Shown: in pieces, positions 1 through 8,800 of the stretch
Layout: the number at the start of each line of letters is the position of its first letter
Position numbering within the stretch: the stretch's first letter is position 1
Source of the DNA: REEP01 sp964517265
GTDB taxonomy: Bacteria; Pseudomonadota; Alphaproteobacteria; Rhodospirillales; Defluviicoccaceae
Assembly (NCBI GenBank): GCA_964517265.1
Contig: CAZFBS010000046.1
Location: forward strand, 1 to 23,359
DNA length: 23,359 nt
Reading direction: 5' to 3'
Made by a program: the position numbers and the translations under genes
The notes under the pieces: model-generated
Told to the model about the DNA's origin: nothing
What the model saw: only the letters and a program-made list of their open reading frames with translations
The model's database searches: none

Positions 1-22
1 CCGTCGCCGGCCGCGCAAGACT

Positions 23-772
23 TCAGGAGGTGAACCGCTCCGCCTCCGCCACGTCGTCTTCAGCAAGATTAAGACGTTGACGAAGGTAAGAGAGGTAGGA
101 CTTCTGAACCTCGCTGCTGCCGTCGACCGCAGCGCGGGAGGCCAGATAGAACTGCTGGGCGGTTTCCGGATCACGAACCTCACGCAGCAATCCGTCAAGC
201 GGCTTGGGGTTCTTCAGTTCGCTTTCGATAAGTCGGCGATCATCGTCATCCGCGCCTGCCTCGTTCAACTTTGTAATGATGCGTGCACGCTCGTCCGGGG
301 ATATGTTGCCGTCGGAATTTGCGGCCGCGATCATCGCGCGAATGAGAAGAAGCGCCTTGTTATCGCTGACTGCCGTCTCATCGGGCACCGGTTCGTTCGA
401 GCTCGGATTGAGGACACTGCCGATCCGCTCAACGAGCGAAGGACCAGATCCCGCTGCTTGGCCCGACTGCCCACCGCCCATGAGGCTGTCCAGCAGCCCG
501 CCCAATGGCCCGGAGCCGCTTTGGCCTTGGTTCTCGGGCCGCGTGCCAGCCTGCTGTCGATTCTGCTGGCTGTCTTGATAAGCCCTATAAGCCAAATAAC
601 CCAATGCCGCCAGACCGGCCTTGCCTGCCAAGCCGCTCCCAATGCCACCGCCACGGCGACCTCCGCCGAGAGCGCCCAACGCCGCGGCGGAGCCAAGTGC
701 GCCCTTCATTCCGCCACGACCACCCATTCGTGAGGCCAGCAAGGCACCCAGCATTCGTTGCAGGTTCGCCAT
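23..772 (-). CDS. DUF533 / TerB-like inner-membrane-associated protein
   Basis: A 249-residue protein, taken from the ATG that begins MANLQRML. An in-frame start 38 codons upstream would add a cysteine-containing leader unlike the family and has no ribosome-binding site. The first ~60 residues are glycine and alanine rich (GGRGGMKGALG, GGGRRGGG) and end in a weakly hydrophobic stretch around AGLAALGYLAYRAY. Residues ~65-125 are a low-complexity Q/S/G linker. The C-terminal ~115 residues, from NKALLLIRAMIAAANSDG with an acidic DGNISPDE segment, form an all-helical TerB-like domain. This layout is that of DUF533 (YebE-type) proteins, whose biochemical role is not established; the tellurite-resistance label rests only on the fold. 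It stands alone, 385 bases downstream of the L,D-transpeptidase gene, so it probably has its own promoter. Confidence 0.8.
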   Translation of the reverse strand: MANLQRMLGALLASRMGGRGGMKGALGSAAALGALGGGRRGGGIGSGLAGKAGLAALGYLAYRAYQDSQQNRQQAGTRPENQGQSGSGPLGGLLDSLMGGGQSGQAAGSGPSLVERIGSVLNPSSNEPVPDETAVSDNKALLLIRAMIAAANSDGNISPDERARIITKLNEAGADDDDRRLIESELKNPKPLDGLLREVRDPETAQQFYLASRAAVDGSSEVQKSYLSYLRQRLNLAEDDVAEAERFTS

Positions 773-1157
773 TATCTTTGTCCCGTCATGTTGTTGCCCA
801 ATGGTGAAACGTGCACTGTAAATTCGCGAAAGGCACGCAAGTTCCGGCAGAAGGCAAAATATCCCTAACGCGGGCATCGACGACACCGCCGACTCTTCTC
901 CTTACGAAGGACCTTCCCGCCCCGTCCCTGCCGGAAGTACGGTGCCGAGGCAGTCCACCGCGCTGTTGGTGCTGCCTCTGAATCGCACGATCCGCTCGAC
1001 TGCCACGGGTGCCTGTCATGCTCTTCAGACCGATATCGCAAAGCATTCGTCGCAGGGATAAGCGGTCGACTTGGCAACGGGCGGGAAATCTGGTGGCACA
1101 GGATAACGCTCCAGCGTTGTGAAGTCCGTAATGGTGGGTGTGCACACACAGTGGGGC
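773..1157. other. intergenic region, no convincing gene
   Basis: This gap lies between two minus-strand genes. The reading frames that cross it are arginine- and cysteine-rich and lack ribosome-binding sites or family motifs. It should hold the promoter of the DUF533 gene, but I could not pick boxes with good spacing. A 14-base inverted repeat, AACGCTCCAGCGTT at 1105-1118, lies about 40 bases past the L,D-transpeptidase stop codon. It may help end that transcript, but no T-run follows it. Confidence 0.4.
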
Positions 1158-2279
1158 TCAATATTGGCCGATGCTGGGTCGAACCACGGTGCGGGCGCCG
1201 TCCGCGTCATAGCGCTCCAAAATCCCCGCCGCCTCATCTGCAGGAGTAGCCTGCCGGCTGAAGCGGCCGTCGCGAGTGATCTGGATCGGGATCCCCTGCC
1301 TTCGATCCAAGGCCTGGTTGATCGCGGTCCAGTCAAGGCGCCAGATCTCGTCACCGGCGGCGGCGAGGATCCTGTCCGGATCGGCCAGCTCCGCTACCGG
1401 ATCCGGCTCCGGCTTGCGGGATTCTTCGATCTGGTCGACCTGCGTGAGAGACGGGCTCACCTCAATGAACAGGTTGCCGTCCCGCCAGCCGAGCTTGACC
1501 GGCTGCGAGACCACCGTGACAGGGGTGCCCACCGGCACCATCGGATACAGGCGCTCAATGTCTTCCGGGTAGAGCCGGATGCACCCCCGGCTCACCCGCC
1601 TGCCGACTCCCCAGGGCTGATTGGTCCCGTGTATCGCGTAGGTAGGCCAGCCAAGATACAACGCATATTCGCCGAGTGGATTGTCAGGTCCCGGCGGTAC
1701 CACCGCGGGAAGTTCCGGTCGATCAGCTCTCGTATTCGCGGTTGGGTACCAAGTCGGGCGTTCCGCTTTCCTGGTGACATTGGTTGTTCCATGCGGGGTC
1801 TTGAATCCGTCGCGACCGACACCAAGCGGCATTGAGACGACCGGGCCGCCGTCGCGCGGATAGTAGTAGAGTCGCAACTCGGCAATATTGACAACGAGGC
1901 CGCGGCGTGGAGCATCGGGAAGGATGTGCGCTGTCGGCAATAGGATGCGGGTGCCTTCCCCGGGGATCCACGGATCGACACCGAGATTGACCGCCATCAG
2001 TTCCGTGAAGCCGAGGCCGTTATTGCGCGCAATGTCCAGCATGGTATCTTCGTAGGCAGTGGTCATCATCCGGGCGTCGCCGATGATGTCGTCTCTTGCC
2101 GCGGTCTCGGCACCGGTTGCCGGATCGTCAGCCAGAGTATCGGCAGCCAGGGTATCGGCACTCGCCAGCCATGCAACCGCCAGAACAAGAGCAAGCGGCA
2201 CCCACCCGCGGACTCGCCCCCAAAGTTGCCTTGCGACTGCTCGTGACAGCGTATCCCACATCATCTGATCGCCTTTCAT
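1158..2279 (-). CDS. L,D-transpeptidase, YkuD family, exported
   Basis: A 373-residue periplasmic enzyme predicted to form 3-3 (meso-DAP to meso-DAP) cross-links in peptidoglycan or to attach proteins to it. After a basic N-terminus, a hydrophobic stretch around residues 27-41 (PLALVLAVAWLAS) looks like a signal peptide or anchor. Residues ~75-116 resemble a LysM-type wall-binding segment ending in RILLP. The YkuD domain follows from about residue 128 (LVVNIAELRLYYY), with the diagnostic IHG at His217 and SRGCIRL with the nucleophile Cys233. The C-terminal ~110 residues after the catalytic core are unassigned. The start codon overlaps the stop codon of the upstream penicillin-binding protein gene as ATGA, so translation is probably coupled. 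An internal Met-Met pair (codons 6-7) preceded by AAAGG is an alternative start. It is similar to the ErfK/YbiS group; the exact cellular substrate is unknown. Confidence 0.9.
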   Translation of the reverse strand: MKGDQMMWDTLSRAVARQLWGRVRGWVPLALVLAVAWLASADTLAADTLADDPATGAETAARDDIIGDARMMTTAYEDTMLDIARNNGLGFTELMAVNLGVDPWIPGEGTRILLPTAHILPDAPRRGLVVNIAELRLYYYPRDGGPVVSMPLGVGRDGFKTPHGTTNVTRKAERPTWYPTANTRADRPELPAVVPPGPDNPLGEYALYLGWPTYAIHGTNQPWGVGRRVSRGCIRLYPEDIERLYPMVPVGTPVTVVSQPVKLGWRDGNLFIEVSPSLTQVDQIEESRKPEPDPVAELADPDRILAAAGDEIWRLDWTAINQALDRRQGIPIQITRDGRFSRQATPADEAAGILERYDADGARTVVRPSIGQY

Positions 2280-5200
2280 CGCGCCATCTTCCCGCTCGCT
2301 AACCCGACGAGCGTCCCGCCCACATCTGCATCCGCAGTGAAGCTCACCTCAGCGGACGGCGCTTGTTTCAGCAAAGGCTCCAGCGCGGGAGCAAGCACCT
2401 TCAGAACCTGGACCGGAAGGGCACTGGTGAACGCGTATTCGCGCGCGTGCATGCCCGCCACGTGTGCCGTAACCGTACCAAAGAAGCGGTCACCGATGAA
2501 GAATACGAACGCTCCGCTTCGGCTGACCTCGCTTGTCCGTACGGCTTTCAAGCCAGCACTGTCAATCAGTTCATCTCCGGTTCCGGTCTTGCCGCCCACC
2601 ACCAAGGGCCTGCCGTCCGCGCCGACGAAAGCGCCCTCAACCCGCCGCGCCGTTCCGTTCTTCACCACCGCAAGCAGTGCCATGCGAGCAGTGCGCGCCA
2701 CCTCGACGGGCAGGACCCGCTCTCCCGCCTGACGCTGCCGCTCGACGACGGCCTCATAAGGCGTACCTGCGGCAAAATGAAGCCGATCGACTCGGCTCAT
2801 CGGCAACCGCAGGCCGTCGTTGACGATAATCCCCATCAGTTCCGACAGCGCCAGCGGATTGTCTCCTGAACTGCCGATCGCGGTGGCCAGCGACGGCACA
2901 AGACTGGGAAACGGGTAGCCAACCTTCTGCCACTGCTGGTGGATCCGCTTGAAGGTATCTTCTTCCATGACCATCCGGATGCGGCGGTCGACCGCCCCCT
3001 TGCGCGACGAGCGGAACAGCCACCCGTAAACGTCCTGCCGCTGTGCGGTGCTGGCCTCCACAACCTCCTTACGGGAAGCACCGGGACGCCGCTGGAGATA
3101 TTCCACCAGCCACAGCTCCAGCGGATGGATCCGTGCCAAGTACCCGCGATCGCTGAGCGAAAACGCGTCCGGGCCATACTTGCGGAACAGCTTTGCCGCA
3201 GTGACATCATCGATGGCCACCCGAGGCAGAGCACGGCTCAAGAACGCACGGAATGCACCGATATCGGCATCAGGCCGCACCGATCGAAACACGACGGCAA
3301 GGCGATGCGGCACCGGCCGTGTCCGGCTCGCCAGCAGCGCCAGGGACTGATCCGGCGAAAGGTTCCGGTACCGGGTAAGGAAGCGAAAGAGGTATTCGCG
3401 GCCTTCGCGGTCGGCAAACCGCGACAGGTAGGCTTTGCGTCCGGGATGACTGCGATCGGCAAGAACATCCGAGGTCGGATCAGGGCCCTCAGCCTCGCAA
3501 AACGACACGATATCCCGCATCACCCGGATGAACACCAGGTTGACCGAGTCGGCGAATGCCTCCCACAGGGAGATCACCCGTCCGTTGTCGGAGCGGTTGA
3601 AGTTGGCGAAACTGTGGAGTCCACGTCCGGTAAAAAATTGCTGCGCCGGGCTCGCGGAATAGCGCCTCTCCATCGCGGCGTCGAGCATTGTCTGCAAGCC
3701 GCGGTCGCTGGCCCGGCTGAGGTAGCCGGCAGCCCACCGTGTCAACGGGTCATCGGCATCGGACGCCACATCCCGCAGATCGGCCGAGCCCAGCCGCTCA
3801 TAACGCTCATGCAACTGGGCAATGACGGAAAGATACGTCACCAGCGTTCGCAGCTTCGCGGTGGAGCCGAGATCGAGCATACTGCCGCCACTGATATCCA
3901 GCGGCCTCTCCAGATTGTCCGTTTGTACGCGCAACGCGTTCCCACCTTCGACGCGTTCATAAAGTGTAACGCTGTACACGACGTTGGCCGGATCTCCGCG
4001 GGCAAGAAGATTGGCGTTCTTGAGCCCGAAGCTCGCGGCCTCCACGGGATTGCGCAGACGCAATAGGAGATCCGTCACCGCATTTTGTACCCCCGCGTCG
4101 ATCGTAGTGTCGACCGTAAGGTCGAGCCGGTCGAGTTCGTAGAAACTGCCGATGCCAAGCAACTCAAGAAGGTGCACGCGAATGGCGTTCACGCCTTTGC
4201 GATCGACAAACGACACCCGGACAGGCCCCGGCGGCTTGGTAGTGAACGGCAGATCGGCGGCAAGGGTTGCGTCGCGCAGGTCGGCATCGATCAACCCGGC
4301 TTCATGAAGAAGCCGGGTGTAGCGGTCCGTCAGAGCATGAAGGTCTGCCCGCCCTCCGAGTAGATAGTAGGAGGGCCGCCTTTGCGCCAGTAACAGGCTC
4401 AGAACCTGCTTGAACATGGCCCCGCGCCGCGCTGTCTCTTCCGGTGTGCGCGACGACTCTGCCAGGATCCGTGTCATCACCGGAAGATCGCTACCGTACC
4501 AACCCCACAGGCCGTCCCCAAGCCCAATAACTTCGCCAAAGCCGGGACGACCGGAAAGCGGAGTGGAATTCAGATAGTCGACAACGATCCTTCGGCGGCT
4601 CGCTGTTGTGTCCTGTCCATCCATGTAGGAACGCAAGCTCGCCGAGAGCATCTGGCGAACCTTCTCCTGCACGCTCCCAGTGCGGCCGTCCGCCGAGTGC
4701 CGATACTTCTCAATCTGGGTCGCAAGAGTGCTTCCACCATGCCGTTTGGCATCTGGATCAATGACCTGGTAAAGGCTGCTGATGACCGCCGCCCCAAGCC
4801 GGTTCCATTCGATGGCAGGGTTGCGGGCCGGATATTTCTGCTCCAGCAGTTCCCGGTTTTCGATAAAAAGAAGGCTTTCCACGACCAGCCTCGGGATCGC
4901 TTCAAAATCTGGAAAAACCCGGGCCGGATGTTTTGCAATCCAGACCGGCTGCTTATGCTGATCGAAAAGAGCCAAGCCTGCCTGATCTTTCTCGCGATAA
5001 GTGGCGAACCCGCCCATATCCATGAACTTCTTCAAACTTGTCGATTGGCGCGCCTGTTGCACCACATGGTATTCATCATTCATTAAAGACGAAATCATTG
5101 CCGGCACGTGCGTATAGCCCAGCCTCTCGTTGTAAGGACCCTGCTCCGGATACCGGACATCAAGGCTTGGTCCTTTCTCCATCCAAAAGGTGAAATCGTC

Positions 5201-5365
5201 AGCCAGTCGAGAAAAGACAAGCGCTTGCAGAGGCGACGCGCGCAATTCGATGACGCTGAGGCTGACGATGGCAGCAGCGGCCGTGGCGTAGATACACCGT
5301 CTGGTGAGGCTGGACGATCGTGTCATCCGCGCAGGAACTTGGCTCGTTCGGTGCAAAATGCCCAT
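2276..5365 (-). CDS. class A penicillin-binding protein (GT51 transglycosylase plus transpeptidase), atypical
   Basis: A 1029-residue bifunctional peptidoglycan synthase anchored by one N-terminal helix (about residues 25-42, IYATAAAAIVSLSVI). The GT51 glycosyltransferase spans roughly 150-310: IENREL with Glu169 takes the place of the usual EDRRF motif, followed by HGGSTLATQIEK at 209-220 and RRRIVVDYLNS at 257-267. The transpeptidase has STAK (Ser501 to Lys504), SVN (Ser607 to Asn609) and KTG (Lys926). SVN and KTG are 317 residues apart, well beyond what class A enzymes usually show. The extra ~180 residues (about 620-850) are arginine rich and helical by eye. The gene overlaps the L,D-transpeptidase start by ATGA. 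The start is uncertain: Met14 is an alternative, and neither start has a strong ribosome-binding site. The protein also resembles large 'transglycosylase domain-containing' proteins of uncertain role; both active sites appear intact. Confidence 0.88.
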   Translation of the reverse strand: MGILHRTSQVPARMTRSSSLTRRCIYATAAAAIVSLSVIELRASPLQALVFSRLADDFTFWMEKGPSLDVRYPEQGPYNERLGYTHVPAMISSLMNDEYHVVQQARQSTSLKKFMDMGGFATYREKDQAGLALFDQHKQPVWIAKHPARVFPDFEAIPRLVVESLLFIENRELLEQKYPARNPAIEWNRLGAAVISSLYQVIDPDAKRHGGSTLATQIEKYRHSADGRTGSVQEKVRQMLSASLRSYMDGQDTTASRRRIVVDYLNSTPLSGRPGFGEVIGLGDGLWGWYGSDLPVMTRILAESSRTPEETARRGAMFKQVLSLLLAQRRPSYYLLGGRADLHALTDRYTRLLHEAGLIDADLRDATLAADLPFTTKPPGPVRVSFVDRKGVNAIRVHLLELLGIGSFYELDRLDLTVDTTIDAGVQNAVTDLLLRLRNPVEAASFGLKNANLLARGDPANVVYSVTLYERVEGGNALRVQTDNLERPLDISGGSMLDLGSTAKLRTLVTYLSVIAQLHERYERLGSADLRDVASDADDPLTRWAAGYLSRASDRGLQTMLDAAMERRYSASPAQQFFTGRGLHSFANFNRSDNGRVISLWEAFADSVNLVFIRVMRDIVSFCEAEGPDPTSDVLADRSHPGRKAYLSRFADREGREYLFRFLTRYRNLSPDQSLALLASRTRPVPHRLAVVFRSVRPDADIGAFRAFLSRALPRVAIDDVTAAKLFRKYGPDAFSLSDRGYLARIHPLELWLVEYLQRRPGASRKEVVEASTAQRQDVYGWLFRSSRKGAVDRRIRMVMEEDTFKRIHQQWQKVGYPFPSLVPSLATAIGSSGDNPLALSELMGIIVNDGLRLPMSRVDRLHFAAGTPYEAVVERQRQAGERVLPVEVARTARMALLAVVKNGTARRVEGAFVGADGRPLVVGGKTGTGDELIDSAGLKAVRTSEVSRSGAFVFFIGDRFFGTVTAHVAGMHAREYAFTSALPVQVLKVLAPALEPLLKQAPSAEVSFTADADVGGTLVGLASGKMAR

Positions 5366-5402
5366 TCCAGTGCCAATAATATGATTGAAGCTCGATCTTC
5401 TG

Positions 5403-5434
5403 GCGAGATATGTCCCTTAGAGGGTATTTCTCGC
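5403..5434. promoter_or_regulatory. inverted-repeat cluster upstream of the penicillin-binding protein gene
   Basis: GCGAGA at 5403-5408 is mirrored by TCTCGC at 5429-5434. Nested inside are CCCT and AGGG around a short loop. The right arm is also part of a perfect 10-base palindrome, TCTCGCGAGA (5429-5438). A second small inverted repeat, CGTGTATTAACACG, lies at 5452-5465. These sit 40-100 bases upstream of the penicillin-binding protein start, where an operator or a leader hairpin would be expected. No regulator can be named. Confidence 0.4.
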
Positions 5435-5558
5435 GAGATGTCATCGCATAGCGTGTATTAACACGGCGCGTGCGGCAAGAGCTCCCCACATTCGCGTATC
5501 TTTTTTGCACGCGCTTGTGGTGTTGCCGCCACAGCCGGCGGCGGCCGCACACTCTGGC

Positions 5559-5782
5559 CAGATCAGCCCGCCCAGATCAGCCCGCCCAGATCAGCCCGCC
5601 CAGATCAGCCCGNNNNNNNNNNNNNNNNNNNNNNNNNNNNNNNNNNNNNNNNNNNNNNNNNNNNNNNNNNNNNNNNNNNNNNNNNNNNNNNNNNNNNNNN
5701 NNNNNNNNNNNNCAGATCAGCCCGCCCAGATCAGCCCGCCCAGATCAGCCCGCCCAGATCAGCCCGCCCAGATCAGCCCGCG
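5559..5782. repeat. 14-bp tandem repeat (minisatellite) interrupted by an assembly gap
   Basis: The unit CAGATCAGCCCGCC is repeated head to tail. Three complete copies and 12 bases of a fourth precede the N-run. Five copies follow it, all identical except that the last base of the final copy is G. The phase is not interpretable across the gap because its true length is unknown. Each unit carries one GATC. The array lies downstream of the kinase stop codon and upstream of the penicillin-binding protein promoter region. Confidence 0.95.
5613..5712. other. assembly gap of exactly 100 N
   Basis: A run of 100 N inside the 14-bp repeat. The round number is the usual placeholder for a gap of unknown size, so the true copy number of the repeat cannot be read here. 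Confidence 0.95.
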
Positions 5783-5802
5783 TGGATGAGAGGAGAGGAA
5801 AG

Positions 5803-5826
5803 CCTCAACCGGCAAGCTGGTTGAGG
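5803..5826 (-). terminator. 8-bp hairpin over the kinase stop codon
   Basis: CCTCAACC (5803-5810) pairs perfectly with GGTTGAGG (5819-5826) around an 8-base loop. The last codons and the stop of the hybrid kinase lie within it. On the minus strand it is followed by a pyrimidine-rich CTTTCCTCTCC, not a clean T-run, so it is at best a weak terminator or a 3' end stabiliser. Confidence 0.3.
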
Positions 5827-8800
5827 ACACCTTGAACGGTGCGGCGCGCTTCCTCCGGCGTGAACGGCTTCTCGATCATTGGGCGAAGAGTCCCGGCGAC
5901 AAAGTCTCTTGCCCGCCGGCTCAAGGTATCCCCGGTCATGAAGATGATCCGATCGGCAAGATCGGGCCGGGAGGCTTGCAGAACCTGATAGAGGCCGGGA
6001 CCATCCATGTCGGGCATGATCAGATCGCTGATGATCAGATCGAAAGACTCGGCCGCCAAGGCCTCCAACGCCTGTCGCCCCCCTGCGGCGACGGCGACGC
6101 TATGGCCATCAGCGCTCAGAATTTCAGCGAGCATTCGCGCAATGTCGGTCTCGTCATCGACGATCAGAATGCGGTGGCCGGGTGAGGGGCCGGTTTTGCC
6201 CGCCTCGCCGGCATCGTCTCCTCGCTCTGCCATCTGCACCGGCAACCGGACGCAGAAAACAGCTCCTGTATCCTTCGCAGGCGAGCGCACCGTGATGCTG
6301 CCGCCATGGGACTGGATGATGCCATGAGTAACGGCAAGGCCGATGCCGGTCCCAACGCCGGCCGGCTTTGTCGTAAAGAACGGCTCAAAAACACGCGGCA
6401 GAACGTCGCTGTCGATGCCTGGTCCGGTATCGCTGACCTCGATCTCGATCGAGTTGGCCTCGGCATCGAGCCGCCCCTGGATGCGCATGATCTTTGCTCG
6501 CGACTTGTCGTTTTGAGACATCGCCTGCTGAGCGTTGATGAAAAGGTTGCTGAAGACTTGGTTTAACTGGTCCGGGTCCGCCATCGTCTCAGGCAGATTA
6601 GGCGCGATGTCGCGGATGATCTCGATGCCGTCGCTGCGCAACTGATAGCCGACGAGATCAAGCGAGGTATCGATGACCTGAGCAAGGCGAACCGGCACCC
6701 GGGCCGGCGCCTGCTGCCGTGCCATGGCGAGGAACGTCTTGACGATTCGCGCGCAACGTTCAGCGGCCAATCTGATTTTGGTTACGCTGCTGGCGATGCG
6801 CGGGTCCACATCAGCGCTCTCCAGCATGATCGACCGACCGACGACGACAGAAAGAGGGTTATTCAGCTCGTGAGCGACGCCCGCGAGCAGCGACCCGAGT
6901 GCGTTCATTTTCTCACTTTGATGGAGCGCTTCTCGTTGCTTGGCGATTTCCGCCTCCGCCGCTTTTTGTTCGGTCAGATCGAAAATACCAGAGACGATCG
7001 CCGGCCGATGATCATAGGCAATGGGCCGCGCGGCAACTGCGGCAGGAAACTCGGTACCGTCCGCGCGCTTCAGCCGCAGTTGGTAAGAATCGAGTTGCCC
7101 ATGCCGGGCGAACGCTGCGAGAAACTGCTTTCGATCCTGCGGATCTGCATAAAATTGGGTAACATAGCGGCCGACCAGGCCATTCCCAGACCCGCCCCAC
7201 AACTTCGTGGCGGAGGGGCTGGCATAAAGAACCTCCCCGTCGTCGACGGTGCAAATGATCACCGGCACCGGATGGGCTTCGGCAATGCCACGAAAGCGTT
7301 CTTCACTCTCTCGCAGGGCCCGCTCCATGGTTTTGAGATGGGTGATCTCCGTACGGATGACGGCAGTGCCGCCACGACGTGTGCGCTGATGAGAAATCTG
7401 GTACCAGCAGCCATCTGTGTGCTGGATTTCGAGATTGCGGATTCCGGCTCGCCGCCGGGCGATCATGGACTGAACCCAGGCCTCCGCCGACTTGTCCCCA
7501 AGCTCGAATTCTCCTCTCTCCGCGGCGGCCTGAACGAAATCGGCCCAACCAACCCCTGGAACGAGCAAGTCTCGACATTTGCTGTGGAATTCGCGGTAAC
7601 GAGTATTACAGATGACCAGCCGGTCGAAGGGATCAAACAGCGCAAAGCCCTCGGACAGACTTTCGATCGCGTCCTCCAGTGTCTCATGCGCTTCGCGCAT
7701 CTCCGCTTCCCGCAGCTTTCGCTCGGTCAAATCGAACATGCTGGAGACAATCAAATCTCGGTTGTCCTGGCGGATCAGGCGGGCGCGAACCATGACCCAG
7801 AACAGCGTCCCATCCTCCTTGCGGGCATGCCATTCGTAGTCGCCCAGCTCTCCCCTTTCCTTGATCAGCCTGAGGAACTCCTTCCTGGCCTTCGGATCAG
7901 GCCAATGCACAACGACATTGCGGGTTGCTTTTGATGCCGTTGCGCGCCCGAACATCTCTGCAGAGGCGGGACTCTCGTAAAGAATATTGCCGCTTGCGTA
8001 GTCAACCACCCACACCGGCAGGGGATGACTCTCCACGAGGCTGCGAAAATGCCGCTCACTCTCTCGCAGCGCCCGCTCCATCCTTTTGCTCTCGCTGATA
8101 TCTCGAAACATGACGAGAGCAAGGCGGGAGCCCGCGCGTACAAACGGCACCGCGACGATGGCGACATCGATCTCATGTCCTTTGCGAGTCATCAGCCGCC
8201 GCTCGGCCGGTGGGAGCTCGCGTCCTTCTTCGAGAGACTGCGCCACCCGGCCGGCCGCATCATCGCGTTCCGATGGGGCAACGAAGTCAAGATAGTGCTG
8301 GCCGCTGATGGCCGCGGGATCGGCAATTTCCAGCATCCGGCAACCGGCACGATTGAGAAAGACAATGCCGGTTTTGTCGTGAAGCATGATCCCGTATGGG
8401 GAAATGTCGACCAGCAGCCGGTATAATTCTTCGCTCTCGCGAAGCGCCGCTTCCGCTTTCTTGCGTTCGCTGATGTCCAGTTCCACCGTGACGATATGAG
8501 ACACCTCGCCGTCTTCATCATGAAGCGGGACCTTGGTGCACAGGGCGTCCCACTCCCCTCTTCCATACAACGTGATCGTGCACTCGTAGAAAGGCATCGG
8601 CATCCCGGTCCGCAGCAGCTCCGCGTCCGGATCACGGTGGCCGTCAAGGCGCTCCGCCGCAAATGCCTCCTGGATGGTTTTGCCGATAACCTCGGTTCGC
8701 TTAAGGCCGGAGACCTCCATAAAGCGCCGGTTCACCATCCGGAAGCGGAGGTCGCGGTCCTTGACGTGGAGGACCGCAGGAACCGCATCCATCACCGCCT

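Larger units (their letters stand above)
5366..5804. other. intergenic region between kinase 3' end and penicillin-binding protein gene
   Basis: About 440 bases, of which 100 are N. It contains the leader and inverted repeats of the penicillin-binding protein gene at its left end and the 14-bp minisatellite at its right end. Reading frames through the minisatellite are simple translations of the repeat (SPPRSARPDQPAQI and similar) and are not genes. Confidence 0.6.

Noticed and set aside
786..1145. Minus-strand 119-codon frame between the first two genes
   Set aside because: Arg-, Cys- and His-rich with no ribosome-binding site or recognisable fold; treated as non-coding.
2939..4066. Plus-strand frame of 375 codons
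   Set aside because: Antisense shadow of the penicillin-binding protein gene; no ribosome-binding site or domain.
5559..5782. CRISPR array
   Set aside because: The 14-bp units are directly adjacent with no unique spacers and no cas genes nearby.
5470..5835. Proline/arginine-rich plus-strand reading frames through the 14-bp repeat
   Set aside because: They are mechanical translations of the repeat and run through N; no start site or homology is visible.
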